Shown here: one piece after another, positions 1 through 13,193 of the stretch
Layout of the letters: each line of letters opens with the position of its first letter
Numbering within the stretch: position 1 is the first letter of the stretch
Source of the DNA: Eubacterium plexicaudatum ASF492
GTDB taxonomy: Bacteria > Bacillota > Clostridia > Lachnospirales > Lachnospiraceae
Reading direction: 5' to 3'
DNA: 64,000 bases
NCBI RefSeq assembly: GCF_000364225.2
Contig: NZ_AQFT02000001.1
Span: 3,367,501 to 3,431,500, forward strand
Position numbers and translations under genes: made by a program
The notes under the pieces: generated by a model
What the model saw: the letters and a program-made list of their open reading frames with translations, nothing else
Databases searched by the model: none
What the model was told of the DNA's origin: nothing

Positions 1-802
1 TCAGATATAAAACTTCTTCCTGCGGAATATCTACCTGCAATGTCTTTTTTACATAATCGCTGATTCTGTCTGCGCAGACATAACTTTCCGGCGAACTGTC
101 TTTAATCTGTTTGAAAATAGCCACATCATTGTCGGACAGCATTTTATGTTCCATTACCCGCTGCAGAAAAAACTGCATATGCGTAACAAAGCGTGTATAG
201 TGTACGGAATCCGTCCGAATACTATGCTGAAAAGAAAACTGAACAATACGAAAGATATCTTTCAGCATACGCACCGCCAGCAGCGTCTGCTCCATATTGG
301 GATTTTCCGTCTGTGCATTTACAAGATGAAACGCAATATTGCCGGCTTCCTCCTCAGGCAGTGTAACATGCAGGCGGTCATTCATATGTGCGATCATGAC
401 TTCTCCCAAAGCAAACTCTTTCGGATAAAACTGCCGTATCTCCCATAACAGGCGATTCTGTAGTATTACTTTCTTTTCCAGACGTTCCAGCGCAAATACA
501 AGATGGTCAAAGAGAGTGATGAAAATCTGTCCGTTCAGTTTTCCGGGCATGGCACGATCAGCCATAAGAATCGCCTCCTGAATCACTTCTGCGTAAGAAT
601 CCGGCACATTCTCCAGTATCTGCTGCCAGCGGCCGCGTTCCTTTTCATCTCTGGAAACAAACGTTTTGCGAATGCTTTCCTCCTTTAGTTCGCTTCCAAT
701 CTGGTAAGAAAAACGTAATCCTTTTCCCATAACTATATATTCATTTCCATCGGCATCCGCTGCTAATATATAATTATTATTTAATATTTTCACCACTCTC
801 AT
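1..802 (-). CDS. licT: LicT/BglG-type transcriptional antiterminator, 3' end outside window
   Basis: RNA-binding antiterminator of beta-glucoside PTS operons. It binds a RAT hairpin in the leader and is controlled by EII- and HPr-dependent phosphorylation of its PRD domains. The frame opens with an ATG at 802 (N-terminus MRVVKILNNNYILAADADGN, typical CAT RNA-binding domain of about 55 residues). It continues through PRD1 and most of PRD2, with the PRD signatures DHLVFALERLE and FHLVNAQTEN, and is still open at base 1 after 267 codons, so the C-terminus is missing only because the window ends. It is the last visible gene of the operon starting at 4262 and probably acts on the RAT there. Function is confident from the domain pattern; the exact sugar is not known. 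Confidence 0.9.
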   Translation of the reverse strand, partial: MRVVKILNNNYILAADADGNEYIVMGKGLRFSYQIGSELKEESIRKTFVSRDEKERGRWQQILENVPDSYAEVIQEAILMADRAMPGKLNGQIFITLFDHLVFALERLEKKVILQNRLLWEIRQFYPKEFALGEVMIAHMNDRLHVTLPEEEAGNIAFHLVNAQTENPNMEQTLLAVRMLKDIFRIVQFSFQHSIRTDSVHYTRFVTHMQFFLQRVMEHKMLSDNDVAIFKQIKDSSPESYVCADRISDYVKKTLQVDIPQEEVLYL

Positions 803-830
803 CGTACAATCTCCCTTTTGTTTTGTACCG

Positions 831-4157
<3,327 letters not shown>

Positions 4158-4190
4158 AACAGTCTCCTTTCTGCAGCTGCCACAAAACAA

Positions 4191-4262
4191 AAAGACCACG
4201 ACAAAACTACGTTTTTGCAACGTAAATTTTGTGTGGTCTTGCCTGCATCACCAGTAACAGCC
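4191..4262 (-). promoter_or_regulatory. RAT antiterminator overlapping an intrinsic terminator (LicT target)
   Basis: Read on the minus strand, a ribonucleic antiterminator (bases 4262-4235: GGCTGTTACTGGT, loop, CAGGCAAGACC) shares its last bases with the left arm of a long hairpin. The hairpin arms run AAGACCAC...GTGGTCTT and are followed by a T run. This is the classic mutually exclusive RAT/terminator arrangement of BglG/LicT-controlled leaders. It lies 34 bp before the IIBC start. LicT binding to RAT would prevent the terminator and turn on the operon. Confidence 0.88.
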
Positions 4263-4373
4263 ATCTGCTTTATATTTTTCTATAGTCTAACAGAAACCGG
4301 AACAAAAAGCAATACCCAATTCATTTTCCATTCCTTATCACTATTTTTCAGCAGGAACAGCGGAAAGCATTTT

Positions 4374-5646
4374 TCAAGTACGCTCTAACGGAATCAACAC
4401 CTGCAGCGTAAATATTTCGTCTTTTGTATCCACGGTAATGGTTCCGCCATATTTTTCTGCAATATGGCGGATACTTTTCATCCCGTATCCGTGTTCCTGT
4501 CGGTTATCCTTTGTCGTCACCGGCAGTCCCTGTTCAAAATGCAGCAACGTCTCATAATAATTTTGCACCTGAATTACCAGAATATTATTCTGTGTAATCA
4601 TTTTTAGTGATATCACACGCTTCTGCGGCTCTGCAATTTCCATTGCTGCCGTAATCGCATTGTCCAGCGCATTTCCAAAAACCGCATAAATATCTTCGAT
4701 CCGCATAAAGCTCAGACAGGACCCCTGCGCCATACACGTCCATTGAATATCATGATTTTTGCAGAACAGCCCCTTATCCATCAGAATGACGTCCAACGCT
4801 TTGTTTCCGGTATTCACGGCAGTATCATAAATCATGATGTCATGCTCCATTTCATTGAAATATGCTTCTTTCTCTTCCTCATTTGTCATCTGCCGCAGTG
4901 CCTGGAGCTGGTGCTTCAAATCATGGCATTTACGATTGATACTGTCGATAATTTCCTGCTTAATCACATATTGCTCTTTCTGCAGCATCCACGCCGTGTT
5001 AATACCGTCCAGCTCTTGTTTGAGTATCAGCTTTTCCCTCTGGTTTTCCTGTACCCAAAGCACGTAAAAGCAGCACAATGCATCAATCATACGATAGAAA
5101 ATCCTGCTTCCTGCTTCTGCACGAAACCAGTCCAGACCAGAAGTTTCCATCACGCTCAGAATCCACACAATCATGATGATCGTCGCCAGAGGAAACAGTG
5201 TCTCCAAATGAACACGACTTTCTCCGTGTTCGTTCATTTTACGTGCAAACAGATAATAAAAAAATGCATAAACAATCATGTACACAAATGCCTGCACAAA
5301 ACCGCTGCTTCCAAATTCCAGATAAATCCCGCTGATATCAAACGCAACGTGCTGCATAGCGCAAGCACAAATTGCACGGTACACCGTCTGCAGCGCAGGC
5401 ACATCCAGACAAACATACATCAGCAGCACACACCAGCAGAAACGCCGCCCAATACAGCACAATCCATATTGAAAAATTCCGTTTTTCCGAAATGCTGTTT
5501 ACCCCATAGGATAGCAGCACGAATGCCCCGGAGCATAGAGCCATCCGGAGCACAAAATTTTCACGTTTTCTGCTGTGAATCATAAACAAAGCACATGCGG
5601 CAATCAATTGTACCATATAGGATATTTTTTCCCACTGATCCATCAT
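4374..5646 (-). CDS. GHKL sensor histidine kinase, AgrC/CitA-like (frame change near 5425)
   Basis: Membrane sensor kinase of about 420 aa that would partner the LytTR regulator at 5643-6353. The N-terminal half has about six hydrophobic segments. The phosphorylation motif is CHDLKHQ, and the ATPase domain has an N-box NALDNAI and a G-box GYGMKSI. The start ATG at 5646 overlaps the TGA of the regulator. The reading frame changes near 5415-5430, at a GT repeat; restoring one GT unit joins LLVC to VLLMYVCLDVPAL smoothly. This is either a sequencing slip or a real slipped-strand mutation. Last gene of the GH3/GH2 operon. Confidence 0.75.
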
Positions 5647-6353
5647 AAATCAATTCCTCCCATATAGTTTGCCAGTGCCTGCAGAAACTCACGCTTTCGC
5701 GGACGGCTTATTTTCAACCACTCTCCTGCGATCCGGATGTCATCCTTGTTTACACAGTCCACGTATTTTAAATTTACAAGGTAGCAATTATTACATCGTT
5801 TAAAAGAAAGCCCTTCCAGTTTATCTTCCAGTTCCTTTAAAGATGCCTTTTGTTTAAACACTCCCTGCAATGTGTGATAAGAAAGATAGTGACCATTCAC
5901 TTCCGCATAATAGAGCTGGTCTGTGGATATTTTTTGAATTCCTCCTGCTGTTTGGAGCAGTATATTGCGTTTTTTTCGCTTTTTAATTATATTAACAGCT
6001 CCACGCAGTTTCATGGAAAAGGAATAGTAACTGACCGACTTCACGATGAAATCCAGAGCCCGTACCTCATAGCCCTGGATTGCCATCTGCGCCATGTTGG
6101 TGATAAACAAGATGATAACCTGCTCGTCCTTGCGACGTATTTCTCGTGCTGCTTCCATCCCGGTTTTACCACTCATATCAATATCGAGACAAATCATATC
6201 AAAAGAATCATCGTATCCGGCCAGAACCTCTTCCCCACTGGTAAAAGTGCGCACCATTATCTCCTCGCAGACTTCCGCCTGCAGCTTTTTGAAAAAGTCA
6301 CACAATATATCCAGTTCTTTTTGTTCATCATCCACAACCGCAACTTTTATCAT
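5643..6353 (-). CDS. LytTR-family response regulator
   Basis: DNA-binding response regulator, 236 aa. It has an N-terminal receiver domain (VAVVDDE acidic pocket, phospho-acceptor D in ICLDIDMSG, switch T/K region FITN...FIVKS) and a C-terminal LytTR domain (from about residue 135, with FKRCNNCYLVNLKYVD and SRPRKREFL). This class binds direct repeats upstream of target promoters and works with AgrC-like kinases such as the gene immediately downstream. It is co-transcribed with the GH3 and GH2 genes, suggesting that the pair senses a signal relevant to sugar use or autoregulates that operon. Confidence 0.9.
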   Translation of the reverse strand: MIKVAVVDDEQKELDILCDFFKKLQAEVCEEIMVRTFTSGEEVLAGYDDSFDMICLDIDMSGKTGMEAAREIRRKDEQVIILFITNMAQMAIQGYEVRALDFIVKSVSYYSFSMKLRGAVNIIKKRKKRNILLQTAGGIQKISTDQLYYAEVNGHYLSYHTLQGVFKQKASLKELEDKLEGLSFKRCNNCYLVNLKYVDCVNKDDIRIAGEWLKISRPRKREFLQALANYMGGIDL

Positions 6354-6355
6354 AA

Positions 6356-6946
6356 CTACTCCCGCTTTTCGGCTTCTCCCTCCGGAAAAATTATTTTATA
6401 TACAAAGAAATAAATCACCATCGACACCCCGCCGGTAATAAAAGTTACCAGCAAATTATAGGCTCCCGGTGCAAAATACTGTTGAGCAATCGGCATCCAC
6501 AATCCGTTAATCGCATTGCAAAACAGGGAAATCAACACCCACGCAATGAGATACCACATCATCTGCCAGGAAATTTTCCCGTGGCTTTTAAATGTAATAT
6601 TCCGCTGCAGCGGAAAGTTGATGCACTGCGCCAGAAAAGTTCCAACCTCATAGCTGAGAAAATATCCCAGCCCGCCGCCGATCACCACGTTCCCGGCCTC
6701 ATTGCGGATGACGTCATAACCAAGAATATTCCATTTGTAGCTGTAGCCGGCAATATTTACGGGAATTTGAGGCCACATAAACTCCGTCCCCGCCAGTTTG
6801 ATGCCAAATGCATATGGCAGAAATGTAAACATCAGATACTGGAATATCGTAACACTCAGACTAAAGACGTAAAAGAACACCAGCTGATAAATCCACTTTG
6901 CTGCCTTCGGATGAGACTCGGAAAATGCCGTCCATTTTTCTTTCAT
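6356..6946 (-). CDS. GtrA-like membrane protein
   Basis: Membrane protein of 196 aa with four main hydrophobic segments. It carries the GtrA-type motif FPLQRNITFKS, found in proteins thought to move lipid-linked sugars across the membrane or to assist surface glycosylation. It lies 4 bp after the GH2 gene and 2 bp before the response regulator, so it is part of this operon. Its role beside glycosidases is unclear; GtrA-like proteins next to glycosidases in Firmicutes have no firm function. The family assignment is fairly sure, the role is not. Confidence 0.75.
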   Translation of the reverse strand: MKEKWTAFSESHPKAAKWIYQLVFFYVFSLSVTIFQYLMFTFLPYAFGIKLAGTEFMWPQIPVNIAGYSYKWNILGYDVIRNEAGNVVIGGGLGYFLSYEVGTFLAQCINFPLQRNITFKSHGKISWQMMWYLIAWVLISLFCNAINGLWMPIAQQYFAPGAYNLLVTFITGGVSMVIYFFVYKIIFPEGEAEKRE

Positions 6947-6950
6947 TCAC

Positions 6951-9386
6951 TCACCGCCTTCTTAAAACAGTCTCCGATACCGCACAGACTTCCACTTCCG
7001 CGCTGCCCTTTGCATTTGCGCTGCCGGCGAATACACGTACTTTTCCGTTTCCATCCGGTTTGATTACCGCAAGCGCTTCGCCGTAATATGTGTCCGTTAC
7101 ATTTCCAAGATAGCTTTTTGTATAATACGGGCAGGCGCTGCCAAGTCCGAGCAGCCTGCCGCCCTCCACCTGCACGGTAATATCCTCTCGCACCAGCGGT
7201 TTTAAATTGCCCTCCTTGTCTGTAAACTGCAGACGAATGTAGCACAGATCTTCTTTGCCGACACAGTTCTGTTCCGGTTTTACGGTCAGAACGGTCTCCT
7301 GCCCCGCTGTTTTCAGTTCTTTCTCAGCAATCACAATTTCATTCACATCATAGGCGATGGCACGCACGGTTCCATTCTGGTAAATTGTGTCAAATACCAC
7401 GCGGCAGTCGCCCTTCGGCTTCTTGGTTCCGACACATTCTCCATTTACAAATAAAGAAACATGATCCGCCCGAGCATAAACCTCAACCTGCGTCTTTTTA
7501 CCGGTACAGCCACGCCACGACCAGCTTTCGATAGCATTTGTCATCTTCCACGCCGATGGAGAATGTTTTTGCCCCGCATATGGCACTGGCACTACGCCGA
7601 TTCCAATTTTCTCCTGCTCAAATGCCACTCTTGTGTATGTCATCTCCGCAAGTTCTCTGCCTATAAGATCAATTCTGCCGGAACCGGCTGCCACCCAGCC
7701 TTCTCCGTGTGAGAAATCAGGTGCATAGTCGCTGTATTCCCAGCTTCCGACGCCTACTTCTCCAAGATAATCCATGCCGGACCATACAAAATCGCCTATT
7801 ATACGCGGATGCTTCTTTGCCTTCTCCCAGAAAGCATATGCATCCGAACAGAAGGTCTCGCTTCCCACTATAATACGCTGCGGATACTTTTTCAGATCAT
7901 GCTCATAGCGTCCGATGCCATAATTATAACCTGCAACATCCATAGCTGCAAACGCATCGCGTGTTTTCACATCACACGGATATAAGGTAGCTCCGAATTT
8001 CATAAAATCCGAACCCATCAGACCGGCAAGATTATTGAAAAATTCACTTCCTACCGCCTTTTTCTTCTTTGCGTTTTTTACTTCCTGCTCCGCCTTTTTG
8101 TCACTGTAGACACCAAAGCCCATAGAGCTTAAAAAATTGAAGAAAATATTAATACCACAGGTAACAGGGCGTGTTGCATCCAGCTCATGCAGCCGTTTTG
8201 TCAGATTGCCGCACAGCCTGATGCCACGCTTTTGGGCCGTTTCCGACACTTCGTTTCCGGTTGAATACATTACCACACTCGGATGATTATAGTCCTTATC
8301 TACCATTGCTTTTAAGTCTTCCTGGTAATGCGTTTCCACCTCCGTTGCATAATCGTTCTTTGTTTTATGAATATACCACATATCGGTATATTCGTCCATC
8401 ATTAACATTCCAAGCTCATCACAGGCACGCAGCATTGTCTCGGAGCAGGGATTGTGCGCCGAACGCACAGCATTGTAGCCGGCTTCTTTTAACATTCGAA
8501 TTTTCCGGTATTCCGCAAAATCGTAAGCGCAGGCGCCAAGAATACCGTTGTCATGGTGGATACAGGCGCCCCGAAGGATGTGACGCTCCCCGTTTATTGT
8601 AAAACCATTTTCGACATCACATTTTACAATGCGGATTCCGAAATATTCCTCGCATATATCCTCTCCAAATGTTACACGGCAGCCGTATAGATCCGGATGC
8701 TGCGGATTCCAGTGTTTTGCGCCGTTCAGTTCCATATTACAGACAAAGTTCCCGTCTGTCGATCCCTCTGCCGACCAAAGAACCTGTCGAGCATCATTTT
8801 TTGAAACTTCGTTCTTCCTCGCATCATACTCCAAAATCTCTACTTTGACAGTTCCACTTCCGTTTGTCTGCACCTGCACGCGGATTTTAGGATTTACATA
8901 ATCCAGTGTAGTAATTTTTATTCCCTGCAGACAGATATGACGCTTCGGCATTTTATACAGCCAAACAGGACGATAAATACCCGTGCCCGAATACCACCTG
9001 CAATTCGGCTGATCACTGTTGACTGCTGTCACTTTCAGCACGTTTTCCTCTCCGTAATGCAATTTTCCGGTCACATTTACAAAAAATCCCGTGTAACCGT
9101 AATCATGGTAACCGATCTTTTCTCCATTTAAATATATCGTCGCTTTATGATAAACACCCTCGAAATAAAATATCGTTTCCAACTCCTGACACTGCTGCGG
9201 AACCATAAACGTTTTTTCATATGTATAATCTTTCGCATCAACCCAGCCATTGTTCACTCCGCCCGCACTGCCCTGGCGTCTTTCGTCCAGCAGCATGGCA
9301 TCGTGGGGAATAGAAACGGAAAATGCCTCTTCTCTTTTCCCTGTCTGGTAACAAGTCCAGTTTTCGTTAAATGATTCTTTTCTCAT
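6951..9386 (-). CDS. GH2 beta-galactosidase-family enzyme
   Basis: Cytoplasmic glycoside hydrolase of family 2, 811 aa, with no signal peptide. The order is sugar-binding jelly roll (about 1-150), immunoglobulin-like domain (about 155-255), TIM barrel (about 260-550), then C-terminal beta domains including a Big/DUF4982-like part. The acid/base is E379 in YSTGNEVSE and the nucleophile is E510 in IIVGSETF. HNPCSE is the conserved barrel motif. The start ATG overlaps the stop of the preceding small membrane gene. The likely substrate is a beta-galactoside, but GH2 also includes glucuronidases and mannosidases, so specificity is open. Confidence 0.9.
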   Translation of the reverse strand: MRKESFNENWTCYQTGKREEAFSVSIPHDAMLLDERRQGSAGGVNNGWVDAKDYTYEKTFMVPQQCQELETIFYFEGVYHKATIYLNGEKIGYHDYGYTGFFVNVTGKLHYGEENVLKVTAVNSDQPNCRWYSGTGIYRPVWLYKMPKRHICLQGIKITTLDYVNPKIRVQVQTNGSGTVKVEILEYDARKNEVSKNDARQVLWSAEGSTDGNFVCNMELNGAKHWNPQHPDLYGCRVTFGEDICEEYFGIRIVKCDVENGFTINGERHILRGACIHHDNGILGACAYDFAEYRKIRMLKEAGYNAVRSAHNPCSETMLRACDELGMLMMDEYTDMWYIHKTKNDYATEVETHYQEDLKAMVDKDYNHPSVVMYSTGNEVSETAQKRGIRLCGNLTKRLHELDATRPVTCGINIFFNFLSSMGFGVYSDKKAEQEVKNAKKKKAVGSEFFNNLAGLMGSDFMKFGATLYPCDVKTRDAFAAMDVAGYNYGIGRYEHDLKKYPQRIIVGSETFCSDAYAFWEKAKKHPRIIGDFVWSGMDYLGEVGVGSWEYSDYAPDFSHGEGWVAAGSGRIDLIGRELAEMTYTRVAFEQEKIGIGVVPVPYAGQKHSPSAWKMTNAIESWSWRGCTGKKTQVEVYARADHVSLFVNGECVGTKKPKGDCRVVFDTIYQNGTVRAIAYDVNEIVIAEKELKTAGQETVLTVKPEQNCVGKEDLCYIRLQFTDKEGNLKPLVREDITVQVEGGRLLGLGSACPYYTKSYLGNVTDTYYGEALAVIKPDGNGKVRVFAGSANAKGSAEVEVCAVSETVLRRR

Positions 9387-9784
9387 ACTTCCTTTTCGCG
9401 CCTCATAAAACCTGCCAGAATGGCCAAAACCACGCTGACCGCCATCCCAATCGCAATCGAAACAATTGTTCCCACCTGCGTCGCATCACCGAACATGTTA
9501 ATCCCCTGGAACGCGTCAACAAAAGAACCGACCTGGTTCGTCAGATGACGGAACAGTGCATACGCATAACTCGCTGACGAGAGAACTACCAAAATATCTT
9601 CATCTTTTACAACCATAATGAAATTCATCACGATTCCTGCCGCAAGCGCCAAAATAATCGTCACATCCATTACTTGATGCGCCGGTGCCCATATGCAGAA
9701 ACGTATCAGTGAGATTATCGCCGCCACTGCCGCAATTACGATCAGATAAAATCCAAACGCTTTTTTTGCTGTTATCCTACTCAT
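9383..9784 (-). CDS. Small four-helix membrane protein, unknown function
   Basis: Membrane protein of 133 aa with four predicted hydrophobic helices and a charged C-terminus ending FMRREKEV. It overlaps the GH3 gene upstream and the GH2 gene downstream by ATGA-type junctions, so it must be made together with them. I do not recognise a catalytic motif. The context suggests a partner of the membrane-anchored GH3 enzyme or of a sugar permease. No function can be assigned from the sequence. Confidence 0.7.
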   Translation of the reverse strand: MSRITAKKAFGFYLIVIAAVAAIISLIRFCIWAPAHQVMDVTIILALAAGIVMNFIMVVKDEDILVVLSSASYAYALFRHLTNQVGSFVDAFQGINMFGDATQVGTIVSIAIGMAVSVVLAILAGFMRREKEV

Positions 9785-12783
9785 TCCTGCTCCTCCACAT
9801 TAATTTTTTCTTTTTTTCCAAATCTTTTGCGCAGCAGCATTGCCAGACAAATCACATCCATCACTGCAAATGCGGCAATCAAACCATACATCAGCGGCTG
9901 CCACCACGGTGTAATGGATACTACTTTGGAATTTACACTATAACCGTTCATAATGTTGCTGTTTGCTGCGATATACAGATAATCATGTACCGATTTGCGA
10001 AGCAGTCCAAGCAGATTGCCATCACCATTTTCTGTAATTGCCTGCACAAGTACACGGGAGCTGTCACCTGCGAAATCCAGACAAAAATTGTCTGTACCTG
10101 CTGCAACTGCCGACACAAAATGTCCCTTATAAGTACCCTCCGCACTTGCTACCGCGTCGGTCTCCTGCTGTCCGACAAAGCCCCATTCATTTTCTAACAC
10201 CTGCGTACAGAGCGCTGTGCTGGATGAGCACCAGACAAAACCAAGTCGATTGAAACCGTGCATAACAGCCTGTCCGCCTGCTACTGCCAGCGCACCCTCT
10301 ACCCCTCGTAACGAGCCTTCACGAAATGCCTGCTCGTTGAAGAATACGGCAATACCCTCACGATTGTTTTCCTGATCGTTGCCAATGCAGTGTTTTGCTC
10401 CTGCATGAACACCCTTCGCTTCCATTGCCTCTACCTCCGGAATTTCACAAAGATAGTTCATAATCGAGTCTTCCGAATAGTATTCAAAGTTTCTCCCGCC
10501 GAATGGTGTACGGTGCAGGTTCACACCCGGCATCCAGTTTTCCATCATTCCAAGATACAGACATTCCTCTGCCATCAGCTCGCCACGTTTTCTCATCAGA
10601 TCTTTGTTAAAGGTAGATGCCAGCACAATCTCGGTCGGAAAACAGCAATCCTGTCTGCCATCACCGTAAGTTTCCTCATGGAAGCTTCCACCCACACCAT
10701 CCGGACCGTCGCCTACCAGAATTGCCGGTTTCCCGACACTGACAATTTCCGCCGTTCCAAAATTATCCGCGATTGACACCGCAAGTTCATCAATTGTAAA
10801 TTGATTTAAATACGTTTCCCACTGTGGATCATCGTATTCAAGTCCAATCATCGCAGTCAGCGGTATGCCCTGATTATCGCCCTGTGTAAAGGCTGTCACT
10901 GACGGTGCATCCTCCGGTTTCTTATAGTACTCGCCTGCCAGTGCGGTTATCATTTCTTCCGAAAGTGTAATCTGTGTTGCAGCCATCGGATAGGTCGCAG
11001 CCCAGTCATTTCTGGAAAGATAGGTCACCGTACCCTCCTGCCAGTCATTGATATCCGCATCCGCAAAGCGGTTCGTTACCTCTTCACCCGTATAACGGGA
11101 ATTGCGGTAGGTATCCGCATCGAAACTTTCCTTCCATGTATAAATTTTCTCTTTTTCGCCTGCGGTCTCAGCGCCATCCGCGTCCGTCATACCGTCCGCG
11201 CCCTTTGCTGCCAGCACGTTGTTCAGCGCATCATGTGCATTCTCCCCGATTGCGATATAATAATCGCCTTCGCTCATAATGTAACCCTTGGCATGAATAT
11301 AGTCATAGCTTGCCAGCAGGTATTTGTCACATTCTACTGTAAGCGTCTGGCTTTCACCCGGCTGCAGCAGCTCCGTCTTTCCAAAATTCAGAAGCTGAAT
11401 TGCCGATTTCTCCACAAGATTCTCTTTTTCATAGTCGCCATACGGTGTCTGCGCATAAATCTGGACAACTGACTTTCCTGCGGCAGCTCCGGTATTTTTA
11501 ACCGTTACGGTAACCGTTATCTTATCTCCTTCGATCACCACGTCGTCCAGTGTTTGCTCAAACTCCGTATAGGATAATCCATATCCGAAAGGATATGTTA
11601 CTTCCTCGGCATAGTCCCAGGCTTTGCCATCGGAAGACCCGACTGCGTCATCCGCATTGCCCTGATTCAAAACAACGTCCTCATATCTCGTTTCATAATA
11701 TTTGTATCCGACATAAATGCCCTCTGCCTGAACGGTTGACCAGGATACACCGTCATCTGCGTCTTCCACTGCCTCCAGAACTTCATCCAGATTACCCCAG
11801 TTGCAGTTATTGAAACTGCCATTAACAACGGAAGGTGCAGACAGTGAATTCGCCGCATACGTATCTGTCAGATGACCGGAAGGATTTACCGTCCCATTCA
11901 AAATACCTGGTACAGCCTCAAACCCCCGCTGTCCCGGTAAACCGATCCACAGACAGGCATCCACGCCGTATTCTTCAAGCCATTCCAGCTCCATCGGATT
12001 GCCGCTGTTGATCAGCACAATGGTTTTGGAAAATTTTCCGGAATCCTTTATCATCTGCAGCAAATCTTTTTCATCCTGATGCAGTGCAAGCTGGCTGATT
12101 CCTTCATAAGAATCCTCAATTTCAAGTTCTATACCCTCTCCTGCTTCACGTGCAAGCATGACAATTGCCACATCGTTATAATCATTCTCCCAGGATGCCT
12201 TTAATTCGTCCGTATAGAAAGAAATTTTTTCTTCTCCCATAGACTTCACACTGGTCGTCTGCGTTGCAAAGTCAAAACTACCGGTGCCGCGCGTAGTCTC
12301 ACTTGCGGCATATGCATCATACAGTGTATCATTGATTGAAAAACCGGCATCATGCAAAGCCTTATACAGATCAATATTATGTTCGGTCTGATATCCCTTG
12401 GAACCTGCCGATGCGTTCTTATAAAGCGGCTGCACTACTGCATGTCCAAATAATGTTACTCCCGTCTCTTTTTCTGACAACGGCAGAGCTCCATTCTCAT
12501 TTTTCAGCAGAACCGCGCCCTCTGCCTCCTCCTGCACGGCTTCCGTATAAGTATCTTCAATCAGCTTCTGCAGATTTTCCGCATTCAGCTCCCCGTAGCC
12601 GCTTTCATAATAGGTAGTGCTTTCTCCGACATCTCCCTCATTGACAATCTTACTTGTCCGGATGCCAAGCGCCTGGTTTACGGTTCCTGCATATCCCATC
12701 ATGCAGTCCATTCCCACCAGTGACAGCACGAGTAAACTGCTGCACAGCGATGACAGACCCGTCCATAATCCGGAATGTTTCAT
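9781..12783 (-). CDS. GH3 beta-glucosidase with permuted domains and two membrane anchors
   Basis: Glycoside hydrolase family 3 protein of about 1000 aa. The domains are permuted relative to standard GH3. The alpha/beta sandwich comes first (about 80-430, with PFGYGLSYTEF), then a fibronectin-III domain, and the catalytic TIM barrel is last (KHCIGNDQENNR for substrate binding; nucleophile D in QQETDA). Hydrophobic helices at both ends, LWTGLSSLCSSLLVLSLVG and MYGLIAAFAVMDVICLAML, suggest a protein tethered to the membrane with the enzyme outside. The ATG at 12783 follows GGAGGT and is preferred over one 63 bp upstream. First gene of a six-gene operon. Confidence 0.9.
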   Translation of the reverse strand: MKHSGLWTGLSSLCSSLLVLSLVGMDCMMGYAGTVNQALGIRTSKIVNEGDVGESTTYYESGYGELNAENLQKLIEDTYTEAVQEEAEGAVLLKNENGALPLSEKETGVTLFGHAVVQPLYKNASAGSKGYQTEHNIDLYKALHDAGFSINDTLYDAYAASETTRGTGSFDFATQTTSVKSMGEEKISFYTDELKASWENDYNDVAIVMLAREAGEGIELEIEDSYEGISQLALHQDEKDLLQMIKDSGKFSKTIVLINSGNPMELEWLEEYGVDACLWIGLPGQRGFEAVPGILNGTVNPSGHLTDTYAANSLSAPSVVNGSFNNCNWGNLDEVLEAVEDADDGVSWSTVQAEGIYVGYKYYETRYEDVVLNQGNADDAVGSSDGKAWDYAEEVTYPFGYGLSYTEFEQTLDDVVIEGDKITVTVTVKNTGAAAGKSVVQIYAQTPYGDYEKENLVEKSAIQLLNFGKTELLQPGESQTLTVECDKYLLASYDYIHAKGYIMSEGDYYIAIGENAHDALNNVLAAKGADGMTDADGAETAGEKEKIYTWKESFDADTYRNSRYTGEEVTNRFADADINDWQEGTVTYLSRNDWAATYPMAATQITLSEEMITALAGEYYKKPEDAPSVTAFTQGDNQGIPLTAMIGLEYDDPQWETYLNQFTIDELAVSIADNFGTAEIVSVGKPAILVGDGPDGVGGSFHEETYGDGRQDCCFPTEIVLASTFNKDLMRKRGELMAEECLYLGMMENWMPGVNLHRTPFGGRNFEYYSEDSIMNYLCEIPEVEAMEAKGVHAGAKHCIGNDQENNREGIAVFFNEQAFREGSLRGVEGALAVAGGQAVMHGFNRLGFVWCSSSTALCTQVLENEWGFVGQQETDAVASAEGTYKGHFVSAVAAGTDNFCLDFAGDSSRVLVQAITENGDGNLLGLLRKSVHDYLYIAANSNIMNGYSVNSKVVSITPWWQPLMYGLIAAFAVMDVICLAMLLRKRFGKKEKINVEEQE

Positions 12784-12925
12784 TTTCTTTACCTCCATAA
12801 TTTTTCCGTCCCGGACACTGCAGACGCCCGGAAATAATTGAAACATGCCTGCGCAAACATTTGTTGTATCACATTTTATATTTATTTATCAAAAATAACA
12901 ATAGATCGTTCCTATTCTGTACTTA

Positions 12926-12978
12926 TATGGTGCATATTTTGCAATTCTCACCCATTCTCTATTCCAAAATCCGGAAAA
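12926..12978. promoter_or_regulatory. Conserved upstream element, copy 1 (GH3 operon)
   Basis: About 50 bp that resembles 16476-16534 upstream of the agr-type regulator operon. Shared blocks are TATGGT, TGCAA and CCAAAATCCG, plus a TTCT-rich middle. It lies about 145 bp before the GH3 start. Both operons encode LytTR regulators, so a LytTR binding region is a reasonable guess. The two copies are on the same strand although the operons run in opposite directions. Confidence 0.4.
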
Positions 12979-13009
12979 TTACACAATCAATGTAAAGCCT
13001 GAAGTACAA

Positions 13010-13044
13010 ACGGCAGAGACGACCGTATCTTTCGTCTCTGCCGT
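13010..13044. terminator. 13-bp perfect hairpin
   Basis: Perfect inverted repeat ACGGCAGAGACGA / TCGTCTCTGCCGT with a 9-base loop. It lies between the GH3 promoter region and the toxin-antitoxin relic. Neither side has a strong T run, so it is a weak terminator at best. It may end the decayed minus-strand module at 13194-13426. Confidence 0.5.
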
Positions 13045-13193
13045 AAATCATCGGAAAGGAATCGTCAATCACGTCGAAATGCCGTCTCCTCATTGTCAAT
13101 ATATGATAAACCGTACTCCACTAGAGCAACGCCGTTCAGGCAATGAGCAACGAAAGTACCGGATACCTCTATAAAACAAGGAATATGCTATGA

